Origin: Hyparrhenia diplandra
Lineage: Eukaryota > Streptophyta > Magnoliopsida > Poales > Poaceae
Assembly (NCBI GenBank): GCA_015847255.1
Contig: JADLZK010000226.1
Span: 62,001 to 126,000, forward strand
Reading direction: 5' to 3'
DNA: 64,000 bases
Part shown: in pieces, positions 59,340 through 64,000 of the stretch
Position numbering within the stretch: the first letter of the stretch is position 1
How the letters are laid out: each line of letters starts with the position of its first letter
Position numbers and translations under genes: made by a program
Notes under the pieces: model-generated
Seen by the model: only the letters and a program-made list of their open reading frames with translations
What the model was told of the DNA's origin: nothing
Database searches by the model: none

Positions 59340-59940
59340 GAGGTAGAAAAAAATTCCAATAAAATTAAAAAAATGGAAATAAAATTAAATTGAGTATTGT
59401 ATATATATGATTGTATGGGAATTGTATGTTAAAACCAATAGGGTTGATGACGAGTTGAGATTGTATGACCAAATTGCATGTTAACAATGCTAAAACCGTT
59501 AGGGTTTGCGGCGACTTGAGATCGATTGTTCGCGAATGTGTGTTAGGGTTTCCGACAACATCAAACATTTTCCGATGTACCTAAAAGTTGAACGTTAGGG
59601 TTCCGGCGACTTGAGATCGACTTGAGACCGTTAGTTTTTGACGAATGCACGTGTAAGGGTTTTTGACGACGAATTAAAATAAAATCTTACTTTTCGATGA
59701 AAGCATGTGTCAGGGTTTCCGACGACGTCAGACATTTCCGATGTACCTAAGAGTTGAGCGTAACATGTCAAATAAAAACTTAGTTTTTGACGAAGGCACA
59801 TGGTAGGATTTCCGGCGACGTCACGTTTTCCGATCTACCTACGAATGTGTTAGGGTTCCCGATCGATGTACCTACATTGCAACGTCTTCCGACGAATGTC
59901 AAACGTCTTACATTAGTAGTGGTTATTGTTTTAATTTCAG
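59340..59940 (+). repeat. Degenerate short direct repeats in the TNP1 leader/intron
   Basis: Words such as TTAGGGTTTCCGACGAC, CGACTTGAGATCGA and TTTCCGATGTACCTAA recur four to six times with changes. The tract ends in a plausible acceptor (TTTAATTTCAG) just before the TNP1-like ATG, so it is probably an intron. Confidence 0.6.
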
Positions 59941-59946
59941 GAATAG

Positions 59947-62900
59947 ATGGCCGACCCGAGAGACAATGTCAACATGGACGAAGAGGAATTAATGATGAAT
60001 ATTATCCACGGTGGTGGCAATGATCAAGTTGGCGATGATAATAATAATGAAATGGAAGATGCGGTATGTCGACCAATACTTAATGGATTTTGTGCGAACA
60101 ACCCGAGGCAGTTATGATGAGGAGGTATATATGTGTTCATTATGTATGAATTAATATATATGTATATATTATCTATATATAACATTTTCTTCTTATTTGA
60201 AATGTCTTTGTATATCGCCCCTTACGCATCAACGTCAACTACGCTGCCAATAGTAAGAGAACTCGAGGGCCCATTAAGCCGTTGGAAGGCTGATATATCA
60301 TCTCGAGAGTTCCATGTGGGAAGAGGACAAGTGCTAGGAGAAGATGCCAAAAGATATACGTACCCTTCGTGGGTACCTTGTAAGGGAAAGGATCCCGATC
60401 ACATGTCGGCTATGGAAGAAGAGGAAGAGTGCACCTCAAATTAGTTACGTCTCTCGAGGCCGACAAGGCTATAATCTGGCAAGAGGTTTTATTGAAATTC
60501 TCGTTTGAAACAGATAAGTATCACGATGTCATCACCCATGATGATTTGGTGGATAGAGTTTATAACTGGAGTATGCAGCTCATGGCCAAACAATTCGTGT
60601 CCTGGAAGAAGGATTTGTACAACAAATACGTCAAGAAGGGCCTGACTCCAAATTGGTTAGTTCCAGCTCCTATTGCCAAGCAGAGGCCGTATTGGGACGA
60701 TTTTGTGGAGTACAAGACTTCAGAGGAGGCAATGGAACTTTCGAGAAAGAACCAACAAAATGCCGTAAAAAAGGAGTACCACCACCGCTTAGGGTCCGTG
60801 GCTATGCAAGTTCCATTCCTAAGTGGAGAAAAAAAAAGAAGAGGACCTTCTCGGCAAGGGGATCACACCGTAAACACTCAACCGGCCGAACGCACTAAGC
60901 GGTGGCTTTTTTTTGGGTCATGGGGACAATTGTGCCGAGAGACCGGCAAGGTAATTCATGGCAAAAACTTGAGGAGGCAACAAAAGATTGATGGACATTC
61001 TTCAAGCAAAATCTGGCCGGCTTGTTCTCGCCCAATAGAGAGAGATGAACTTACATATGCCATTGGGACCGCCGAGCACACCGGGTCGAACAAGAGGCAA
61101 AGGGGCCGTTCGTGGAAGTTTGGTTTCCCGGATGACATCGGTGCATTATAGAACCCACCGAGAGAAGGAAGGAGCTTGAGTTAGAGCACATGCGCATGTT
61201 GGAGCAATATGTCGATTAACGCAGTGAAGCAAAAGGAAGAAGAAATGCAAGCAAAAATGCAAGAAGAAGTCAAAAGGCAAGTCCGGCTACAATTGAATGA
61301 GCCGCTTTACGGTGCACCAAATTTGCAGCTACGGGTAGCCACTCGATCAAGTGAGAAGCGGTGTGCTTCCACACAACGACCAAGTCTTGTTGACACGGAC
61401 CTGCGCTTCCCTCGTGGATGACATCATCGAAAAGTTGACACCATGCGAGCTGCACATCCCAAAGGAGGGTGGCCGTCAAAGTGAAGGTGGCCATTGCGGT
61501 TGTTAGTCCAATTGACCGTACCAAGACACCAAGACTCCATGGCACAAGATCTTTGCCAGGGATTCTTTGCCCGTCTCGGTGGATAAAGTAGTTGAAGGTT
61601 ACGCCCGGCGTGGATCTTGAAATTGAAGGAGGTGACGGGGATACAAAACTAGGAGACGTTGAGAAGCAATTCATTGCATGGCGTAAGCGGTACATTGTTA
61701 TTCCTAGGATGCCCGATGCCGCCGCCTCGAGTTACCACAACCCGGTGGAAAGGATGGCTCCCAGAGGAGGATCGTAGTAGTCTGGCGGAGGTTACGATGG
61801 GCGGTAGAAGACACGACGACATCCCGGCCGTATCTCCAAGGCGTCGCCCACGACCTCCACCACCACCACCACCACCTCGGGGCCGCCACCGGCTCCCGCA
61901 AAGGTGCGATCACCGCCTCCAACGCTGCGGTGCAAAGATTGCCTCCTCCCGTGACAAAGGCAACTAAGAAGACAACCTTACGGTCTTCTACAAGCAGCGG
62001 CGAAGAAAATATTTACCAAGAACGAAAGCTCATTCCCAAGAAATTGCACTGGGAAATGAGTAAGGAGGAATTGGACGTCGAAGTCAAAGAAATAAACCAA
62101 AAATTCTTCAAGCAGGTGTGCCGAAGAAGGCGGCGGCGGAGGTCAAGTCCTACTTCCTACCTCAAAGAGTGCTAAGACAGAAAAATAGAAGCTAGGAAAA
62201 AGAAAGATAACGAGTCAAACAAGCCCTCGCCACTTTTCGGACTTTTACCGCACTCTATTCAAGGAAATTGACCCAAAGAAAAGGAAGAAGAGTCAAAGTG
62301 TTCCACAACTTGGAGATACGTCCACGACCACTTTCCGGTGAAGTGTTCGATCAATACGGTTCGAACACGAGTACATAAAGTTTCCTTACGGTGCATCGGT
62401 TAATACCGGTGAGCTTTTAGAGTACTATTTTGCTAGTGGTATCGACATGAAGCAGTGATCTTTGAGAGGCGCAACAAAGAGATGATGACCAATATAGAAC
62501 CTTTCAATTGGGCCGAGTCTATGGGATCCCGATAGATGTGCTAGCCACGGGTACTCAAATGTATGAGCTAAACAGGAAGTACCTAGACTTGTGTGCAAAA
62601 GGACAAGACAAATTTGGTGTCGGACTAAGAAACCAATGGGGAGCGAGGCGATGACGTGATGTGGGTTGATTTTTGTGAATTGCACCAACTATTCCACCGG
62701 ACCTCCCTCGACAAAAGCCTCCTCAAAGCATTTATTGTTTGTAAGTGATTCTTTCTCTATTTACTAATACGTCAATATGTCCCGATAATATATGTATGTG
62801 TCTAATACCATATGCTCTTTTTCGACCATATATGTAGATCTTGGATTCAACATTTTCGAATCAAGGAGCGTCATCGATATTGGATACATTGATCCTTATA

Positions 62901-63830
62901 TCGTGCACAAAAACCCAAAAATCAATACATGGTTTGAAAGTAGACACACGAAAAAAATATAAAGATGTTCCTTGAGCTACACCGCACCGACAAGAGGGTA
63001 GTAATGTTCCCATACGGATTCAAGTGAGTGTTCCTAACATTGACGATCATGTTCTTCATAATAACCTTTCTTTCTAGCTAGCTCAACCGTTTACACATGC
63101 AAAGTGGACACTTTGGATATTGTTTCACATCGAGCAACCAAAAAAGTCACCTCACAATCTTTGACTCGTTGAGATGGCCCCGAGATTGGTACGAAGATAT
63201 GATCGAATAATTCAGGGGTAATTGCATAAACCTCATCAATTTTATATATACTCAAGAATTTCAAACCCTTTGCTTATGTGTTAATTAATAGTCTAAGTTT
63301 TTTGTTCTATTGTGCAATGGGTTTGGGCAGAGATAAAACATGAACATAACATGACCCGATCGTGCACGCAATCGAATGTTCAACTATTCCCGGTATGTAT
63401 TGTATATATGGTTACATTAATTCAAGTCCCTATATTGCTTCATATATATGACAAATGACTCTTTTTTTTATCTTAAAGTGGTGTCTACAACAACCACAGG
63501 GGACCAGTCATTGTGGATTATATTGTTGCGAGAATATCGGGATAAATTCCACCAATTACAATCGAGCATGAAGCAGTACGTATGTACATCAAAGTCTGTT
63601 GTTATTGACGTCGTTATTTAAATAACTAATCATATCTTATATATACTAATACTTTTTATTTTACTCGAATTGCGAGACGAGGAGGTTAATAGAGAAAACA
63701 TTAAAAGACACGCATCTTGAAGCCATGCAAGAGTCTATTGCCGGATTTATTAACACCCGGATCCTAGAGCCTTCCGGCGAAGTTCTACAACGACACCAAC
63801 GACAAATGGCTGCCAAAGGATCCCTGCACG
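59947..63830 (+). pseudogene. CACTA TNP1-like protein with C-terminal Ulp1-like region, decayed
   Basis: Starts with an acidic segment (MADPRDNVNMDEEELMMNII), ending at a possible donor near 60063. The transposase_24 (Ptta/En/Spm) region follows: FHVGRGQVLGEDAKRYTYPSW (60310), an open frame at 60429-61151, then a VKVAI...VDKVVEGYE-type block with DLEIEGGDGDTKLGDVEKQF (61615). A proline-rich stretch leads to PKKLHWEMSKEELDVEVKEINQKFFKQ (62035). Further pieces (GSEAMT, WVDFCELHQLF, and a histidine/LDSL-type region near 63100-63200) resemble the Ulp1-like cysteine-protease tail common in plant CACTA proteins. Multiple frameshifts make it non-functional. Such proteins bind the subterminal repeats. 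Confidence 0.75.
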
Positions 63831-63914
63831 TAATGTCGGGACATGTAGTATTATCTTAATATGTAATCGAGACATGTACGAACAACTTATATATATTTGT
63901 GCTTGAACAATCAC

Positions 63915-64000
63915 TAATGTGTAATATATATGTGTGTGCTTTAATATATAAATATGTGTGCTTTAATATATATATATATGTGTGCTTTAATATATGTATA
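63915..64000 (+). repeat. Short AT-rich tandem repeat
   Basis: TGTGTGCTTTAATATAT occurs three times at about 63932, 63956 and 63980 (period about 24-26), cut by the window end. It may be part of the element's 3' region. Confidence 0.6.

Larger units (their letters stand above)
53609..64000 (+). mobile_element. Large CACTA (En/Spm) element, left part, inserted in exon 8 of copy C
   Basis: Starts CACTACTACAGAACCGAC directly after CCAGCCC of exon 8 (copy A continues AAGAGATCG there). The probable 3 bp target is CCC at 53606-53608. Then come subterminal repeats, a TATA box, a TNP2-like gene, a second repeat cluster with TATA box, and a TNP1/Ulp1-like gene. The right end is beyond 64000, so the element exceeds 10.4 kb. 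Confidence 0.85.

Noticed and set aside
1..64000. CRISPR array, bacterial defence island, phage or gene cluster for a new pathway
   Set aside because: No regularly spaced repeats with unique spacers, no operons or ribosome-binding sites. Intron-bearing plant genes and plant transposons account for the recognisable content.

Overview
The window is plant nuclear DNA, most likely from a grass (Poaceae). The reasons are GC-rich first exons with many short introns, TA-flanked Stowaway-like MITEs (CTCCCTCCGTCCCA ends), and L1- and RTE-like LINE tails. Long 'TGTAACACCC' LTRs, a chromovirus and CACTA elements point the same way. There are no bacterial operons, CRISPR arrays or phage genes. The species cannot be named from the sequence.

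Layout. (1) 1-7.8 kb is repeat: a CACTA-type end (1-172), nested inverted repeats (about 0.6-1.97 kb) including a tight hairpin, a Stowaway MITE, and a long minus-oriented LTR-like tract ending at 7721. (2) 9.7-14.1 kb holds the best single-copy gene, a minus-strand DUF547 protein with an N-terminal MIP1-type leucine zipper. I resolved nine coding exons that stay in frame to give 593 aa, with a TATA box at 14.1 kb and a MITE in one intron. (3) 14.4-21.1 kb is intergenic, with one diverged tandem duplication. (4) 21.1-53.6 kb is a tandem array of three serine carboxypeptidase-like (SCPL, S10) copies sharing an eight-exon structure and related promoters. Copy A (21199-24584) is open over all eight exons but has a remodelled exon 2. 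Copy B (30387-32666) has one missing base in exon 6 that causes a stop. Copy C (41351-53608) is ruined by indels, a lost splice donor, a frameshifted active site with Ser changed to Gly, and three transposon insertions. (5) 53.6-64.0 kb is the left part of a large CACTA element, inserted in exon 8 of copy C and running off the window. It carries decayed TNP2-like and TNP1/Ulp1-like genes.

The insertions are well dated relative to one another by target-site duplications (TSDs) read by eye: solo LTRs with atact (33.3-33.9 kb), gaact (37.4-38.9 kb) and gagta (42.0-45.8 kb); a Reina-like chromovirus with accta (45.8-51.8 kb); LINEs with 14-16 bp TSDs at 23.6, 28.4 and 35.5 kb; and a CACTA inside a MITE at 26.7 kb. 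The biology is therefore a recently duplicated SCPL cluster at successive stages of pseudogenisation in a transposon-rich interval. I found no convincing novel defence or biosynthetic system. The most unusual points are the graded decay of the SCPL array, a second internal copy of the subterminal-repeat promoter in the CACTA element, a foldback with arms over 400 bp, and a GC-rich non-coding retroposon with a perfect 16 bp TSD.
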